64,000 nt of DNA from Duganella margarita (GTDB lineage Bacteria > Pseudomonadota > Gammaproteobacteria > Burkholderiales > Burkholderiaceae_D), in the NCBI RefSeq assembly GCF_009857535.1, contig NZ_WWCS01000004.1:62001-126000 (forward strand), in the 5' to 3' direction. The notes below the pieces were generated by a model. The model did not search any database. It saw nothing but the letters and a program-made list of their open reading frames with translations, and was not told the origin of the DNA. How positions within the stretch are numbered: position 1 is the stretch's first letter; each line of letters opens with the position of its first letter. The position numbers and the translations under genes were made by a program. Below, in pieces: positions 35,520 through 47,298 of the stretch.

Positions 35520-36635
35520 TTACCTTGGCCGCGCCACCAGCTCACGGTAAAGCGCGTGGTAACTCTGCGCCATCTTCTCGGCGGTGAACAGTTCCCAGTA
35601 GCGGGCTTCGGCGCGGCGGCCCATCTCGGCGGCGCGTTCCGGGTGGTCCCACAGCGTGCGCATGGCCACGCCCAGCGCCGCCGGATCGTCCGGCGGCACC
35701 ACCAGGCCGGTGTCGTTGTCGATGTTGATGTAGGTGGTGCCGGTGCCGATCTCGCTGGAGATCATCGGCTTGCCGAACATCGCCCCTTCCAGCAGCGAGA
35801 TGCCGAACGCTTCCGAACGCAGGTGCGACGGGAACACCATGGCGTAGCTCAGTTCCAGCAGCGCCACCTTGTCTTCCTCACTCACCGCGCCGATGAACTG
35901 CACGTGGGTCAGGCCGAGGCGCTGCGCGTGCGCCTTCAGCTCCTGCTCGATCGGGCCGGCGCCGACGATCACCACCGGGTAATCGACATTGACCAGCGCA
36001 TCCAGCAGGATATGCAGGCCCTTGTAGTAGCGCAGCACGCCGACGAACAGGAAGAAGCGCTCGCCGCATTGTTCGCGCCAGCGGGCCTTGCGCTCTTCCG
36101 ACGCCGGCGGATAGGTCGATTTATCCAGGCCGAACGGAATGGTGGTGGTTTTGTGGGCGAAGCGCTTGAGCACCGGCGACGAGGCCAGGTAGTTGGGCGA
36201 CGTCGCCACCACCGCGCTGACGTTGTGCAGGAAGCGCCGCTTCAGCGGGCCATACACGCGCAGCAGCTGCTTCTGGCGCACGATGTCCGAGTGGTAGGTC
36301 ACCACGCTCGGCTTGTCGATGCGCGCCAGGAAGTGCGCCAGGTCCATGAACGGCCACGGGAAGTGATAGTGGATCACGTCCGCCTTGCGCGCCAGGCGCG
36401 CCAGCTTGCGGACGGCGGCAAACGAAAAACCGGTCGAGGCGATTTCAAAATCCAGCGGCACGCGGTGCACGGTGTGGCCTTCGAACTCGATTTCGGACGG
36501 ACCGCCGCGGCTCAGCGTCAGCACTTCGTTGGTGATGCCGAGGTGGCCTGTGCCCACGCACAGCTGGCGTATCACTTGCTCGACACCGCCCCAGCTGTCG
36601 GGATAATAGGTCTTGTAAAAATGGAGGACGCGCAT
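35520..36635 (-). CDS. Glycosyltransferase family 4
   Basis: The 371-residue GT-B enzyme has the N-terminal KTYYPDSWGGVEQV glycine loop and the GT4 C-terminal block PSHLRSEAFGISLLEGAMFGKPMI, where the two Glu residues hold the nucleotide sugar. It is the last gene of the gmd-rmd operon and follows another GT4 by five bases. By context it probably transfers D-rhamnose or mannose from a GDP donor to a lipid-linked glycan or exopolysaccharide. Confidence 0.9.
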   Translation of the reverse strand: MRVLHFYKTYYPDSWGGVEQVIRQLCVGTGHLGITNEVLTLSRGGPSEIEFEGHTVHRVPLDFEIASTGFSFAAVRKLARLARKADVIHYHFPWPFMDLAHFLARIDKPSVVTYHSDIVRQKQLLRVYGPLKRRFLHNVSAVVATSPNYLASSPVLKRFAHKTTTIPFGLDKSTYPPASEERKARWREQCGERFFLFVGVLRYYKGLHILLDALVNVDYPVVIVGAGPIEQELKAHAQRLGLTHVQFIGAVSEEDKVALLELSYAMVFPSHLRSEAFGISLLEGAMFGKPMISSEIGTGTTYINIDNDTGLVVPPDDPAALGVAMRTLWDHPERAAEMGRRAEARYWELFTAEKMAQSYHALYRELVARPR

Positions 36636-36640
36636 AGTGT

Positions 36641-37807
36641 TCAGCGGGATAAGACGTGATGATAAACGGCGGCCGTGCGGCGGGCCGTTTCTGCCCAGGT
36701 GAGCTCCAGCGCGCGGCGCTCGCCGGCGGCAATGTAACGGGCACGCGCAACGTCGTCACGCGCCAGGGTGGTCATGGCGGCGGCGATCTCTCCCACCGAC
36801 ATGGGATCGAATTCGAGTGCGGCGCCAGACGCCACCTCCGGCAGCGAGGAGGTGCCGGAACAGGCCACCGCAACGCCGCTGGCAAACGCCTCCAGCAAGG
36901 GCAGGCCGAAGCCCTCGTGCAGCGACGGGAAGATGAAGGCGCCGGCGCCGGCATAGACGTGGCGCAGCTGGCGGTTGTCGGTCAGCTGGTCGAGCCAGAC
37001 CACATTCTCGCCATGCTGCTGCGCGGCCTTGATCTGCGCGACCAGCGCTTCGCTGCGCCAGCCCGGGCTGCCGACGATCACCAGCTGGCGCGCGGCGCGC
37101 AGCACCGGCGGCAGCGTCAGGTACGCGGCCAGCAGGCGCTCGACGTTCTTGCGCGGTTGCAGCGTGCCGACGAACAGGAAGTAGCCGGCGCGCAGCTGGT
37201 ACTGCGCCAGCGTGGCGTCGCACTCGGCAGCGTCCGGCCGGTCGAGCCACTCGGCCGGCACGCCGAGATTCACCACGCTGATGCGGTTTTCATTGACGCC
37301 GAAATAGTCGACCAGTTCCCGGATCGAGAAATGCGAGTTGGCGATCACATGCTGCGCCTTTTGCGCGGCATTGATCTGCAACCAGTTCTTCAGCTTGCGC
37401 AGCTTGGGGCTGGCCCACTCGGGATGCGAGACCGGCACCGCGTCATGCAGCGTGGCCACCACCGGGCAGTCCATGCGCACGATGCGGTAGTCGGTGGCGT
37501 GGAACAGGTCCAGCGGCGCCGCGCCTTTGCCGAGCGCCGTCTGGGTACTCAGATGCACCGACGACGGCAGGATGAAATCGCCCAGCACCGCCAGCGGAAA
37601 CGACAGCGGCATGGCCCGGCTGGCGGTCATGCGGCGCGCATCGCCGGTTGGCGCAAAGGACAGGGGCTGCACCTCGACGCCGGCCTGCGGCAGATGCGCG
37701 ATCAACGCTTGCGAGTAGACGCCGATGCCGTCCATGCGGCCGCCCGTCAGAGCCGGCTCGGTGGTAGTTGCAGATAGTCCGACACGCAAGCTTGAAACAC
37801 CTGTCAT
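36641..37807 (-). CDS. Glycosyltransferase family 4
   Basis: The 388-residue GT-B enzyme has the loop GGRMDGIGVYSQAL near residue 22, FVGTLQPRKNVERLL near residue 215 and the EX7E block PSLHEGFGLPLLEAFASG near 300. Its ATG overlaps the stop of rmd by four bases (ATGA), so the two are translated together. This pattern resembles WbpY/WbpZ-type rhamnosyltransferases, although sequence alone does not prove the donor. Confidence 0.9.
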   Translation of the reverse strand: MTGVSSLRVGLSATTTEPALTGGRMDGIGVYSQALIAHLPQAGVEVQPLSFAPTGDARRMTASRAMPLSFPLAVLGDFILPSSVHLSTQTALGKGAAPLDLFHATDYRIVRMDCPVVATLHDAVPVSHPEWASPKLRKLKNWLQINAAQKAQHVIANSHFSIRELVDYFGVNENRISVVNLGVPAEWLDRPDAAECDATLAQYQLRAGYFLFVGTLQPRKNVERLLAAYLTLPPVLRAARQLVIVGSPGWRSEALVAQIKAAQQHGENVVWLDQLTDNRQLRHVYAGAGAFIFPSLHEGFGLPLLEAFASGVAVACSGTSSLPEVASGAALEFDPMSVGEIAAAMTTLARDDVARARYIAAGERRALELTWAETARRTAAVYHHVLSR

Positions 37808-38709
37808 GCAGAATACATCCAGCGCAGCGTGTCGGCCAGCGGCACCATGTCCAGCGCACCGGTGGCGGCGACCAGGCGGCGGTTGTCGCCGACCAGGCGC
37901 ACCACTTCATTGGCGCGCACGAAGGCCGGATTGACATGCACATTGATCTTGTAGCCGGCGATCTCGCTCATCATGTCCAGCGCTTCGCCCAGCGAGTAGC
38001 CGTGGCCGGAACAGATGTTGAAGGTCTGGCCGATCGCCGACGGCGCGGCCAGCAGCTTGCGGTAGCTTTGCGCCACCATGCGCACATCGGAAAAATCGCG
38101 CCATACGTGCAGGTTGCCCAGCTCGATGTCGGTCGCCTTGCGGCGGAAGTGCGAGACGATTTTCGGCAGCAGGAAGTTCTCATGCTGGCCGACACCGGTG
38201 TAGTTAAACGGCCGCACCACGATCAGCGGCAGCTTGTCCTGCCACAGCCGCGCCACGTACTCCATCGACAGCTTGCTGACGGCGTAGTCGTTGGCCGGCG
38301 CCGCCGGCACATCTTCGCCGATCACGCCAACGTCGGTATTGCCGTAGATATTGGCGCTGGACGCCAGCAGCACGGCCGACGGCTTTTTCTCCGCCGCCGC
38401 CAGCGCATCCAGCAGATTGCGGGTACCCACCACGTTGACGCGGTAAATCTGGTCCACGTCGCCGTGACCGACGAAGGCGATGGCCGCCAGGTGCGCCACC
38501 ACGTCCGGCTGTACTTCGCGGATGACGGCCGCCAGGCCGGCGCGGTCCAGCAGATCAACCGCAAACTCCCCCTCGCCCGCCGTGTGGCCGGGCGTGATGG
38601 TGCCAAACACCTGATAACCGGCCGCGCGCAACTCGCGCGCGACATACTGGCCGGTGAAGCCGGACAAACCGGTGATCAGAGCACGCTTGCCCGCGTCTTC
38701 AACAGCCAT
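37804..38709 (-). CDS. rmd: GDP-6-deoxy-D-mannose reductase
   Basis: The 301-residue extended SDR enzyme reduces GDP-4-keto-6-deoxymannose to GDP-D-rhamnose. It has the cofactor motif GLSGFTGQ near residue 14, SSANIYG near 117 and the catalytic YAVSK near 143. Placement directly downstream of gmd distinguishes it from general epimerases and from GDP-fucose synthase, which is longer and carries an epimerase cysteine/histidine pair. It is 20 bases from gmd and overlaps the following glycosyltransferase. Confidence 0.88.
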   Translation of the reverse strand: MAVEDAGKRALITGLSGFTGQYVARELRAAGYQVFGTITPGHTAGEGEFAVDLLDRAGLAAVIREVQPDVVAHLAAIAFVGHGDVDQIYRVNVVGTRNLLDALAAAEKKPSAVLLASSANIYGNTDVGVIGEDVPAAPANDYAVSKLSMEYVARLWQDKLPLIVVRPFNYTGVGQHENFLLPKIVSHFRRKATDIELGNLHVWRDFSDVRMVAQSYRKLLAAPSAIGQTFNICSGHGYSLGEALDMMSEIAGYKINVHVNPAFVRANEVVRLVGDNRRLVAATGALDMVPLADTLRWMYSA

Positions 38710-38729
38710 GGATACTCCTTATGTGAAAC

Positions 38730-39866
<1,137 letters not shown>

Positions 39867-39890
39867 TCACTTACATCTGGTTACGTCAGC

Positions 39891-39928
39891 AAAAAAAACC
39901 GGTCGCACCGCGCTGGCGGAGGACCGGT
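39891..39928 (-). terminator. Intrinsic terminator after maeB
   Basis: On the minus strand ACCGGTC pairs with GACCGGT around a 17-base loop and is followed by eight T. It begins 17 bases after the maeB stop codon and separates maeB from the gmd promoter region. Confidence 0.75.
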
Positions 39929-39944
39929 CGGGCGCAGCGGCAGC

Positions 39945-42263
39945 TTAGGCCTTGCGTTGCGCCACCGCATCGACCACGCACAGCGCGGTCATGTTGACGA
40001 TGCGGCGCACCGTGGCCGATGGCGTCAGGATGTGCACCGGCCTGGCGCAACCGAGCAGGATCGGACCGACCGCGATGCCGTTGCCGGACGAGGTTTTCAC
40101 CAGGTTGTAGGCGATGTTGGCCGATTCGATGTTCGGCATCACCAGCAGGTTGGCGTCGCCGGTCAGGGTCGAGCCCGGCATGATGGCGTTGCGCAGTTTC
40201 GAGTCCAGCGCGGTGTCGCCGTGCATTTCGCCGTCCACTTCCAGCGACGGATCGCGCTGCTTGATCAGTTCCAGCGCGGCGCGCATCTTCACCGCCGACG
40301 GGCTGTCCGACGAGCCGAAATTGGAGTGCGACAGCAGCGCGGCGCGCGGCGACAGGCCGAAGCGGCGCATTTCTTCCGCCGCCAGCACGGTGATCGCCGC
40401 CAGCTCGTTGGCGTCCGGATTCTCGTTGACGTGGGTGTCGACCATCACCAGCTGGCGCTGCGGCAGCACCAGCACGTTCATGGCGGCGTACACGCAGGCG
40501 CCTTCGCGGCGGCCCAGCACCTGGTCGATGTAATGCAGGTGCAGTTGGGTGGTGCCGAAGGTGCCGCAGATCATGCCGTCGGCATCGCCCTTCTTGATCA
40601 TCATGGCGCCGATCAGGCTGTGGCGGCGGCGCATTTCCAGCTTGGCGTACTCCTGCGTCACGCCTTTGCGGGCGGTCAGCTCGTAATACGACTGCCAGTA
40701 GTCGCGATAGCGCTCGTCGTGGTCCGGGTTGATGACGTCGAAGTCGACGCCCTGCTTCAGGCGCAGGCCGAACTTGGCGATGCGCGCATCCAGCACGGCC
40801 GGACGGCCGACCAGGATCGGCCGCGCCAGTTTCTCGTCGACCACCACCTGCACCGCGCGCAGCACGCGTTCTTCTTCGCCTTCGGCGTAGACGATGCGCT
40901 TGATGTCCATGCCGGCCTTCTTGGCGACCTGGAACAGCGGTTTCATGAAGGTGCCCGAACGGTAGACGAACTGTTGCAGGCTTTCTTCGTAGGCCTGCAA
41001 ATCCTTGATCGGACGGGTGGCGACGCCGGAGTCTTCCGCCGCCTTGGCCACGGCCGGCGCGATCTTGGTCAGCAGGCGCGGATCGAACGGCATCGGGATC
41101 AGGTATTCCGGGCCGAACGACAGGTTGGTGAAGCCGTAGGTGGTGGCGACGATGTCCGACTGCTCGGCGTGCGCCAGCTCGGCGATCGCGTGCACCACGG
41201 CGATTTCCATTTCGCGGGTGATGGTGGTGGCGCCGCAATCGAGCGCGCCGCGGAAGATGTACGGGAAGCACAACACGTTGTTGACCTGGTTCGGATAGTC
41301 CGACCGGCCGGTGCAGATGATGGCGTCGCCACGCACCGCCTTGACGTCTTCCGGCAGGATTTCCGGATTCGGGTTGGCCAGCGCCAGGATCAGCGGATTC
41401 GGCGCCATGGCCTTGACCATGTCCTGCTTGAGCACGCCGCCGGCGGAGACGCCGAGGAAGATATCCGCATCCGGAATAACGTCGGCCAGGGTGCGGGCAT
41501 CGGTTTCGCGGGCGAAGCGTTCCTTGTCCGGGTCCATCAGCTCGGCACGGCCCTTGTACACCACGCCGGCCAGGTCGGTCACGTAGATGTTTTCCAGCGG
41601 GAAGCCGAGGTCGACGATCAGGTCCAGGCAGGCCAGCGCGGCCGCGCCGGCGCCGGACACCACCAGCTTGCAGTTCTTGATGTCTTTGCCGACCAGCGAA
41701 ATGCCGTTCAGGATGGCGGCGCCGACGATGATCGCGGTGCCGTGCTGGTCGTCATGGAACACCGGGATCTTCATGCGTTCGCGCAGCTTGCGCTCGATGG
41801 TGAAGCATTCTGGCGCCTTGATGTCTTCCAGGTTGACGCCGCCGAAGGTCGGTTCCAGCGAGGCGATGATATCGACCAGCTTATCCGGGTCTTGCTCGTT
41901 GATTTCAATGTCGAAGACGTCGATGCCGGCAAATTTCTTGAACAGCACGCCCTTGCCTTCCATCACCGGCTTGGCGGCCAGCGGGCCGATATTGCCCAGG
42001 CCCAGCACAGCGGTGCCGTTGGTGATGACCGCCACCAGGTTGCCGCGCGCCGTGTATTTATAGGCATTGGCCGGATCGATGACGATCTCTTCGCACGGCG
42101 CCGCCACGCCCGGTGAGTAGGCCAGCGCCAGGTCGCGCTGGTTGGTCAGTTGCTTGGTCGGCGTAACGCTGATCTTGCCTGCGGTGGGAAATTCGTGGTA
42201 CTCCAGCGCGGCAACCCGCAGCTGTTGACGAATTGCTTCTTTTTTCTCAGGTGACGAATCCAT
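39945..42263 (-). CDS. maeB: NADP-dependent malic enzyme (malic-PTA fusion)
   Basis: The 772-residue enzyme decarboxylates malate to pyruvate with NADP. The N-terminal malic domain (about 20-190) has [11 protein letters not shown], the NAD(P)-binding domain (to about 430) has [15 protein letters not shown], and the C-terminal third is a phosphotransacetylase-like domain ([31 protein letters not shown]). That domain is regulatory rather than catalytic in MaeB and responds to acetyl-CoA. The length matches the family. It is monocistronic. Confidence 0.97.
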   Translation of the reverse strand: MDSSPEKKEAIRQQLRVAALEYHEFPTAGKISVTPTKQLTNQRDLALAYSPGVAAPCEEIVIDPANAYKYTARGNLVAVITNGTAVLGLGNIGPLAAKPVMEGKGVLFKKFAGIDVFDIEINEQDPDKLVDIIASLEPTFGGVNLEDIKAPECFTIERKLRERMKIPVFHDDQHGTAIIVGAAILNGISLVGKDIKNCKLVVSGAGAAALACLDLIVDLGFPLENIYVTDLAGVVYKGRAELMDPDKERFARETDARTLADVIPDADIFLGVSAGGVLKQDMVKAMAPNPLILALANPNPEILPEDVKAVRGDAIICTGRSDYPNQVNNVLCFPYIFRGALDCGATTITREMEIAVVHAIAELAHAEQSDIVATTYGFTNLSFGPEYLIPMPFDPRLLTKIAPAVAKAAEDSGVATRPIKDLQAYEESLQQFVYRSGTFMKPLFQVAKKAGMDIKRIVYAEGEEERVLRAVQVVVDEKLARPILVGRPAVLDARIAKFGLRLKQGVDFDVINPDHDERYRDYWQSYYELTARKGVTQEYAKLEMRRRHSLIGAMMIKKGDADGMICGTFGTTQLHLHYIDQVLGRREGACVYAAMNVLVLPQRQLVMVDTHVNENPDANELAAITVLAAEEMRRFGLSPRAALLSHSNFGSSDSPSAVKMRAALELIKQRDPSLEVDGEMHGDTALDSKLRNAIMPGSTLTGDANLLVMPNIESANIAYNLVKTSSGNGIAVGPILLGCARPVHILTPSATVRRIVNMTALCVVDAVAQRKA

Positions 42264-42585
42264 GTGCTTTACTGCCTTCCCAAATTGTGCGATCGAAGGC
42301 CTACGATTTTAGCAGAGCGCCTCTGGCGTTTAACTAGGTATTTTCACCAACAGCAATAAACGTTATCAGCATTTTTTATGACCAGGCCGGGGGTTAGCCG
42401 AATTTTTGGGCAGATTCCGCCGGGATAGGCGCAACATAATCAATTTTCCGAACTAATTGGCTGTGACTATCAATTGAAGAAACATGATTGAAATTATCAA
42501 TATTTCACCATGCGAAGCGGCGCGCTGCGCAAGCCGGGCCGTTTCGGCTAAGCTGGAGGCATCAGCCGTCCATCAGGAGAATGCC
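42264..42585. other. Intergenic region between maeB and a small hypothetical gene
   Basis: These 322 bases lie between divergent genes. A minus-strand -10-like TAAAAT (42311-42306) precedes maeB, with a 13-bp palindrome CAGAGCGCCTCTG at 42313-42325 just upstream of it, in the spacer; the -35 is weak. The rest is AT-rich without a supported gene. Confidence 0.4.
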
Positions 42586-42987
42586 ATGTCCGCCTTGATC
42601 GTGTCCGAACATCTTCCCGAACCAGCCGGCGCTTCGCCGCAAGGGGCCGCCTGGCAACAGCTGTTGCACTGGCAGGACAGCAGCCAGCAACTGGCGTTCG
42701 TCTACAGTCGCTCGCAGGGCGGCTTGATCCACACCGGCCAGGGCACGCTGGACCAGCTGAGCCTGGACGCCACCACCATCGAGGCCGGCGCCAGCAAGCT
42801 GTACATCGTGCTGACCGGCGCCTCGTACGAGGCCGGGCCGCAGCTGTTCTTCACGCCCAATCTGCTGAGCCGTTTCCACGTCAACGGCGTGGCGGTGCGG
42901 CTGGCCAACCGCGACTGGCTGTTCCTGTCGGACGAATCGCTGCCGCCGCTGGGCATGGAAACCCTGATCAGGCGGCTGGAATCCTGA
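42586..42987 (+). CDS. Small conserved-looking protein of unknown function
   Basis: The 133-residue soluble protein has no signal peptide or membrane segment and no domain I recognise. Its middle (LYIVLTGASYEAGPQLFFT, FHVNGVAVRLANRDWLFLSD) looks like a compact beta domain. ATG 42586 is chosen for AGGAGA upstream; the frame extends to 42484 through a region without a ribosome site. It ends 21 bases before thiL, and the short gap contains a -10-like box for thiL. Confidence 0.7.
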   Translation: MSALIVSEHLPEPAGASPQGAAWQQLLHWQDSSQQLAFVYSRSQGGLIHTGQGTLDQLSLDATTIEAGASKLYIVLTGASYEAGPQLFFTPNLLSRFHVNGVAVRLANRDWLFLSDESLPPLGMETLIRRLES

Positions 42988-42997
42988 CGGCAAGCGA

Positions 42998-43003
42998 TAC
43001 AAT
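42998..43003 (+). promoter_or_regulatory. -10 box placing the thiL transcript start at its ATG
   Basis: TACAAT ends five bases before ATG 43009 and no Shine-Dalgarno sequence lies between them. The predicted transcript start coincides with the start codon, suggesting a leaderless thiL mRNA. The -35 is poor. Confidence 0.45.
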
Positions 43004-43008
43004 ATCGC

Positions 43009-43983
43009 ATGCTCTCCGAATTCGACCTCATTCAAGAATACTTCCAGCGTCCCCACCATGCCGCACGCGCCGTGCTGGGCATCGGCGACGATTGCGCGCT
43101 GCTGGCGCCCACGCCCGGCATGCAGACCGCCATTTCGTCCGACATGCTGGTCGAAGGCCGCCACTTCTTCGCCGGCGAAGATGCGCTGCGGCTGGGCCAC
43201 AAGGCGCTGGCGGTCAACCTGTCCGACCTGGCGGCGATGGGCGCGCGGCCGGTGGGCTTTACGCTGGCGCTGGCGCTGCCGGCGGCTGACCGCGCCTGGC
43301 TGCAAGGCTTTTCGCAAGGCCTGTTCGCGCTGGCCGACGCCTTCAACATCGAACTGATCGGCGGCGACACCACCAAGGGGCCGCTGACGATCTGCATCAC
43401 CGTATTGGGCGAACTGGCGCCGGGCCAGGCGCTGCGCCGCAGCGCGGCCCGGCCGGGCGACGACATCTGGATTTCCGGCACGCTGGGCGACGCCCGCCTG
43501 GCGCTGGCCGGCTACCGGCTGGAACTGAAACAGCCGCTGGACGCCGCCAGCCAGCGCGCCGCCGCCGTGCGCATGCACACGCCGGTGCCGCGCGTGGAAC
43601 TGGGCATGCTGCTGGCCGCGCAGGGCCTGGCGCATGCCGCCATCGATATTTCGGACGGCCTGATTGGCGACCTCGGCCACATCCTCAAGCTGTCGCAAGT
43701 GGGCGCCACGCTGAATGTGGATGCGCTGCCGGCCGGCGCCATCCTCGCCACGCAGGAGGTCGCGCTACGCCGCGCCTACACTGCCGCCGGCGGCGACGAT
43801 TACGAGCTGTGCTTTACCGCGCCGGCGGCCGCCCGCGCCGCCATTCTTGCGGCGGCCGGCAGCGTGGCGACGGCGGTCACGCGGGTCGGCAGCATCGAGG
43901 CGCACCGCGGCCTGCGGCTGGTGGACGCCGACGGCGCGCCGCTGGATTTACAGCTGGCCAGCTTCGATCACTTCACGTCCTGA
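43009..43983 (+). CDS. thiL: Thiamine-monophosphate kinase
   Basis: The 324-residue enzyme phosphorylates thiamine monophosphate to the active cofactor thiamine diphosphate. It has the PurM-like ATPase features GIGDDCALL, SDMLVEGRHF, VNLSDLAAMGA and IGGDTTKG, then AIDISDGLIGDLGHI and GGDDYELCF. The usual partner pgpA does not follow; the next gene is a convergent c-di-GMP enzyme whose 3' end overlaps thiL by 16 bases. Confidence 0.96.
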   Translation: MLSEFDLIQEYFQRPHHAARAVLGIGDDCALLAPTPGMQTAISSDMLVEGRHFFAGEDALRLGHKALAVNLSDLAAMGARPVGFTLALALPAADRAWLQGFSQGLFALADAFNIELIGGDTTKGPLTICITVLGELAPGQALRRSAARPGDDIWISGTLGDARLALAGYRLELKQPLDAASQRAAAVRMHTPVPRVELGMLLAAQGLAHAAIDISDGLIGDLGHILKLSQVGATLNVDALPAGAILATQEVALRRAYTAAGGDDYELCFTAPAAARAAILAAAGSVATAVTRVGSIEAHRGLRLVDADGAPLDLQLASFDHFTS

Positions 43984-46583
43984 AGCGCCTGCAGGGCGGT
44001 GACATCGTCGCCCGGCTGGCCGGCCAGCTTGCCGCTGCCATGCATCAGCCAGTAATGGTGGAACGCCAGGCGGATGTTGTCGCGCAGCTGGGTGTCGTCC
44101 CACGGCTTGGTATAGAAGCGGTAGATGGCACCGCGGTTGATCGCATCCAGCACCGCCTCCAGCCCGGTGTAGCCGGACAGGATGATGCGTATGGTTTCCG
44201 GATACATTTCCTTGACCTTGCTGAGGAACTCGGTGCCGCTCATGGCCGGCATGCGCTGGTCGCAGACGATCACCTGCACCGCGTGCAGCGCCAGCAATTC
44301 AAACGCCTCGGTCGGCGAGACCGCCGTCAGGATCTGGTAGCCGTCGCGGCGGAACAGCCGGTGCAGCGAGGCCAGCACGTTCACATCATCGTCGACGATC
44401 AAGAGGGTCTGTGCCGGCTGGCTGGTGTCGCCCGGCGCAGGCGGCAGACTGTGGCCTGAGCGCACCAGCGCGCTCAGCTCGTCCGGCGGCAGCGCCTTGC
44501 TGTAGAAGTAGCCCTGGATCTCGTCGCAGCGGCTGCGCCGCAGGTATTCCAGCTGGGCCCGCGTCTCGACGCCCTCCGCCACCACCTGCAGCTTGAGGCT
44601 GTGCGCCATGCTGATGATGGCCAGCGCAATCGCCGCGTCGTTGGGATTGGTGGTGATGTCGCGCACGAAGGCGATGTCGATTTTCAGCTTGTCGATCGGG
44701 AAGCGCTGCAGGTACGCCAGCGACGAATAGCCGGTGCCGAAGTCGTCGATCGCCACCTTGATGCCCAGCGCCTTCAGGCTCTTCAGCACGGTGATGGTGC
44801 GCTCGGCGTTGGACATCAGCGAGGTTTCGGTCAGCTCCAGCTCCAGCAGTTCCGGCGGCGTCTGGTGGCGCAGCAGCGCGTCGCGCACCAGCTGGGCCAG
44901 GTCGCCTTCGACGAACTGGCGGCTGGCGACGTTGACCGCCACCCGCACCGGTCCGGTGCCGTCGGCCAGCCAGGTGGCGATCTGGCGGCAGGCGGCGTCG
45001 ATGATCCAGGCGCCGACCCGCACCACCAGGCCGGTATCTTCCAGCACCGGCACGAACTCGGCCGGGTAGACCAGGCCAAAGCCGGGCCGCTGCCAGCGCA
45101 GCAGCGATTCGACGCCGGCAAAGCCGCCGGTGTGCAGGTTGACCTTGGGCTGGAAATGCAGCCGCAGCTCGTGGTTGTCGAGTGCGCGGCGCAGCGCCAG
45201 TTCCATGTCCAGCCGCGCCAGCACCTGCACGTTCATGCCGGCGGTGAAGAAGCGGTAGCCGTCGCGGCCGGCCTGCTTGGCGCGTTCCATCGCCGTGTCG
45301 GCGTACTTGACCAAGGTTTCCGGATCGGTGGCGTCTTCCGGATAGACCGAGATGCCGATGCTGGCGCTCAGAATCGCCTGGTGGCCGTCCAGCTCGAACG
45401 GCTGGCGCAGCGCTTCGCGCACTTCGTTGGCGGCGTGCACCGCGTCCTGCTGGTCGCGGGTCATGGTCAGGATCAGCGCGAACTCGTCGCCGCCGACGCG
45501 GCCGACGGTGTCGCGGATGCGTGCGGTCTGCACCAGCCGGTTGCTGAACTGGCGCAGCAAATCGTCGCCGCCGGCCGTGCCGAGCGAATCGTTGATGTTC
45601 TTGAAGCGGTCCAGCCCGATCATCAGCACGATGATGCGGCGCGACTTGTCCTGCGCCACGCTGATGGCGTCGGCCACGATCTTGAAGAACAGCGTGCGGT
45701 TGGGCAGGCCGGTCAGGCTGTCGTAGTGGGCCATGTGCTGCAGCAGCTCTTCCGCCTGCCGGCGTTCGCTGATGTCGCGCGCCACGCCCAGCATCACGGC
45801 CGGCTGGCCGGGCCGCTGCAGCAGTTGCCAGTACAACTCGACCGGCACGGCGATCAGGTCGCGCCGCATCAGTTCCAGTTCGTGCAGTTCCGGCGAACGG
45901 GCCGGACCGATGGCGGCGGCGTAGTCGGCCAGCCGTTCGGCCTGCGCGCGCAAGGCCGCCGGCGCACCGAGGCCGAGCCGGCTGGCGGTCGCCCCCAGCA
46001 TTTCGCCGCGCGGATAGCCGAGCATGCGGCAGGCGCCCTCGTTGACGTCCAGCAGGTCGGCGTTGGCGGCGTCGAGCAGGAAGATGGCGTCGGCGGTGGC
46101 GTCCATGGCGCTGCGGAAGCGCTGCAATTCGGCGGTCCGCTCGCGCACCGTCTGCTCCAGCCGGGCCGCATAGTTGCGCTCGCGGTTGTGCAGCAGGCGC
46201 ATCTCCAGCATGTTGCGGATGCGCGTCAAGGTCTCTATCGGATCGAAAGGCTTGCTGATGAAATCGCGCGCGCCGGTCTCGAAGGCGCGCAGCTTGTGGT
46301 CGGGCTGGGCGGTGACCACCAGCACCGGCAGCCAGCCGTCCGGCTCCAGCGGCTTGAGCGCCTCCATCACGTCGAAGCCGCTCATGGCGGGCATTTGCAA
46401 ATCGAGGATGATCAGGTCGAAGCGGTGTTCGGCATGCCAGCCGGCCACCACGCGCGGATCGGTGGTGGAGCGGACGTCCTGGTAGCCGGTGGACGTGAGC
46501 AGGTATGCCAGCAGTTCGATATTGACCGGCTGATCGTCCACGATCAGGATGCGTGCATGGTGGATGTCGGTCTGGCTGATCAT
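43968..46583 (-). CDS. REC-PAS-GGDEF-EAL-REC c-di-GMP regulator
   Basis: The 871-residue soluble protein begins with a receiver (10-130; phospho-Asp in IILDLQMPAMSG). A coiled linker and a PAS domain (about 155-275) follow. The GGDEF domain (about 290-450) has RVGGDEFALIL intact, and the EAL domain (about 465-715) has GVESLLRW, where the motif reads ESL but the metal-binding Glu is kept, plus DDFGTGYSSL and the catalytic-site loop AEGVET. A second receiver (about 735-850) has VIVCDQRMPAMSG. Both activities could be present. The two receivers at opposite ends suggest control by two kinases or phosphate sinks. Confidence 0.92.
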   Translation of the reverse strand: MISQTDIHHARILIVDDQPVNIELLAYLLTSTGYQDVRSTTDPRVVAGWHAEHRFDLIILDLQMPAMSGFDVMEALKPLEPDGWLPVLVVTAQPDHKLRAFETGARDFISKPFDPIETLTRIRNMLEMRLLHNRERNYAARLEQTVRERTAELQRFRSAMDATADAIFLLDAANADLLDVNEGACRMLGYPRGEMLGATASRLGLGAPAALRAQAERLADYAAAIGPARSPELHELELMRRDLIAVPVELYWQLLQRPGQPAVMLGVARDISERRQAEELLQHMAHYDSLTGLPNRTLFFKIVADAISVAQDKSRRIIVLMIGLDRFKNINDSLGTAGGDDLLRQFSNRLVQTARIRDTVGRVGGDEFALILTMTRDQQDAVHAANEVREALRQPFELDGHQAILSASIGISVYPEDATDPETLVKYADTAMERAKQAGRDGYRFFTAGMNVQVLARLDMELALRRALDNHELRLHFQPKVNLHTGGFAGVESLLRWQRPGFGLVYPAEFVPVLEDTGLVVRVGAWIIDAACRQIATWLADGTGPVRVAVNVASRQFVEGDLAQLVRDALLRHQTPPELLELELTETSLMSNAERTITVLKSLKALGIKVAIDDFGTGYSSLAYLQRFPIDKLKIDIAFVRDITTNPNDAAIALAIISMAHSLKLQVVAEGVETRAQLEYLRRSRCDEIQGYFYSKALPPDELSALVRSGHSLPPAPGDTSQPAQTLLIVDDDVNVLASLHRLFRRDGYQILTAVSPTEAFELLALHAVQVIVCDQRMPAMSGTEFLSKVKEMYPETIRIILSGYTGLEAVLDAINRGAIYRFYTKPWDDTQLRDNIRLAFHHYWLMHGSGKLAGQPGDDVTALQALQDVK

Positions 46584-46667
46584 TGAGCCTCCGCTCGGTA
46601 CTTACTCTTCAGTAAGCTTACCAGTCTCAGCAGGGAATGGCGCACAACTGCGCGATTTTTTGCACGA

Positions 46668-46697
46668 TTGCGACGATGGCAAGCTGCATGGTACAGT
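46668..46697 (+). promoter_or_regulatory. Candidate promoter of pncC
   Basis: TTGCGA (46668-46673) and TACAGT (46692-46697) are separated by 18 bases. The predicted start near 46704 gives a leader of about 36 bases ending in the AAGGA ribosome site of pncC. Confidence 0.45.
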
Positions 46698-46739
46698 GGC
46701 AGCAAGCCCCGTAGCCCCGTATCCCGAGAAGGACAAGCC

Positions 46740-47228
<489 letters not shown>

Positions 47229-47298
47229 GCTAGCCGGTTGCCTTCAGGGCACAAAACAATTACTCTCGACGCATTCAAAAAGCGTTTCGGGAGTAGTA

